Positions 34,955-35,818 of a stretch of DNA of 35,818 bases are shown here, one piece after another. Every line of letters begins with the position of its first letter. The first letter of the stretch is position 1. The stretch is from Gammaproteobacteria bacterium (lineage in GTDB: Bacteria; Pseudomonadota; Gammaproteobacteria; SZUA-229): positions 1 through 35,818 of the forward strand of contig JAUVDT010000011.1 in the NCBI GenBank assembly GCA_030595185.1, read 5' to 3'. The notes under the pieces were generated by a model, which did not search any database, was not told where the DNA came from, and saw nothing but the letters and a program-made list of their open reading frames with translations. The position numbers and the translations under genes were made by a program.

Positions 34955-35818
34955 ATGAAAATAAGAGTAATTTTAATGGCTTCATTATTTGTATTAACTG
35001 GATGTGGAGATGGTAGCCCTGTAATTGATTCTAACGAAAGATACGTGACTCATAATGTAGTTATCAACAAAGTTAAAGAACAAATTAAGCCACTGATATT
35101 GCCCGTACCCGGCACCGTTGTAACAAAAAATAGCCTTAAGGTGGCATCACGGATAACAGGTTTTATCGAACAAGTTAAAGTTGATGAAGGAGACATTGTA
35201 AAGCCAGGAGATGTTTTGGTTAAGATTGATAACGCTCAAATTGAGGCCGCCATTAAAGGAGCGGATGCTGCAGTATTTGCAGCAAAAGCTGATCTATTGG
35301 ATGCCGAAGGCGATATGAAACGTATCAAAAAGCTGGTGCGAACTAAAATAGTGGCTGAAGATGACTTACGCAATGCTGTCGTTCGTCATGCACAAGCTAA
35401 AACAACACTTGCCACAGCAGAAGCGGCACTCACAGCTAAACGACAGGAACGTCGTTATTCAAACATTATAAGCCCAGTTCATGCACAGGTTCGGGAGAGG
35501 TTGCGTGACCCGGGTGACCTTGCTGCTGCTGGTGAATCCATTTTACAGCTTGATGTTCTGGGTGCTATGGAACTTCATATCTATCTCCCATCAACGCAAA
35601 TCAATAATGTCACTATAGGGCAGAAAGTAAATATTAAGTTAGAATCTCGCGATAAATTATTAGAAAGCACGATTGTGAATATTGTGCGCTCAGCTGATAA
35701 AATAACTCGGCGTTACAAAGTAAGATTATTACTACCAGCAGATAAAAATCTAACTCCTGGTCAGTTCGGTCAGGCGCAAATTGTTCTCCGTGATGAGACA
35801 GTAACAGCCATCCCTGTT
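34955..35818 (+). CDS. RND efflux periplasmic adaptor (HlyD/MFP family) lipoprotein, truncated by window end
   Basis: Open frame to window end: MKIRVILMASLFVLTGCGDGSP (lipobox LTGC)...LKVASRITGFIEQVKVDEGDIVKPGDVLVKIDNAQIEAAIKGADAAVFAAKADLLDAEGDMKRIKKLVRTKIVAEDDL...; absent from ORF track because no stop is in the window. Confidence 0.88.
   Translation, partial: MKIRVILMASLFVLTGCGDGSPVIDSNERYVTHNVVINKVKEQIKPLILPVPGTVVTKNSLKVASRITGFIEQVKVDEGDIVKPGDVLVKIDNAQIEAAIKGADAAVFAAKADLLDAEGDMKRIKKLVRTKIVAEDDLRNAVVRHAQAKTTLATAEAALTAKRQERRYSNIISPVHAQVRERLRDPGDLAAAGESILQLDVLGAMELHIYLPSTQINNVTIGQKVNIKLESRDKLLESTIVNIVRSADKITRRYKVRLLLPADKNLTPGQFGQAQIVLRDETVTAIPV

Noticed and set aside
1-35818. CRISPR arrays, tRNA/rRNA genes, prophage or transposase genes, defence islands
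   Set aside because: Scanned for regularly spaced repeats, cloverleaf-like genes and typical mobile or defence protein motifs; none supported. The content is mainly core-genome.

Overview
A 35.8-kb, AT-rich, gammaproteobacterial-looking chromosomal window (taxon inferred from gene content only). Most of it is conserved core genome, densely coding. Contents in order: partial dapD and dapC (lysine/DAP pathway, minus strand); a VOC-family protein; a complete cytochrome c maturation operon ccmABCDEFGHI, including a small ccmD missing from the ORF track; a PQQ-type sugar dehydrogenase; a Glu/Leu-type dehydrogenase; a radical SAM protein; a CspA-family protein followed by a DbpA-type DEAD-box helicase; a DsrC/TusE-family protein with an unusual C-terminus; a rhomboid protease; an apparent operon of vWA lipoprotein, ECF sigma factor and Cys-rich membrane anti-sigma-like protein; a DUF1289 protein; a leaderless NMT1/THI5-like substrate-binding protein; a large hybrid histidine kinase; a methyltransferase; rapA; a structured non-coding patch; a second CspA-family gene; arfB; a YbiT-type ABC-F ATPase; a DUF898 and M48 protease pair; and a TetR regulator with a truncated RND/HlyD adaptor. 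No tRNA, rRNA, CRISPR array, transposase or phage genes were seen. The best candidates for something undescribed are: (1) the vWA / ECF sigma / 12-Cys anti-sigma-like locus next to a rhomboid protease; (2) the DsrC-like protein that keeps the upstream Cys but has Asp at the normally essential C-terminal Cys position; (3) the GC-rich intergenic element at about 28.68-28.88 kb built from nested palindromes with a shared TCC centre; (4) several perfect inverted repeats in promoter or leader regions, including an FNR-like box upstream of ccmA. No database search was run. Family names come from recognising motifs in the translated sequence.
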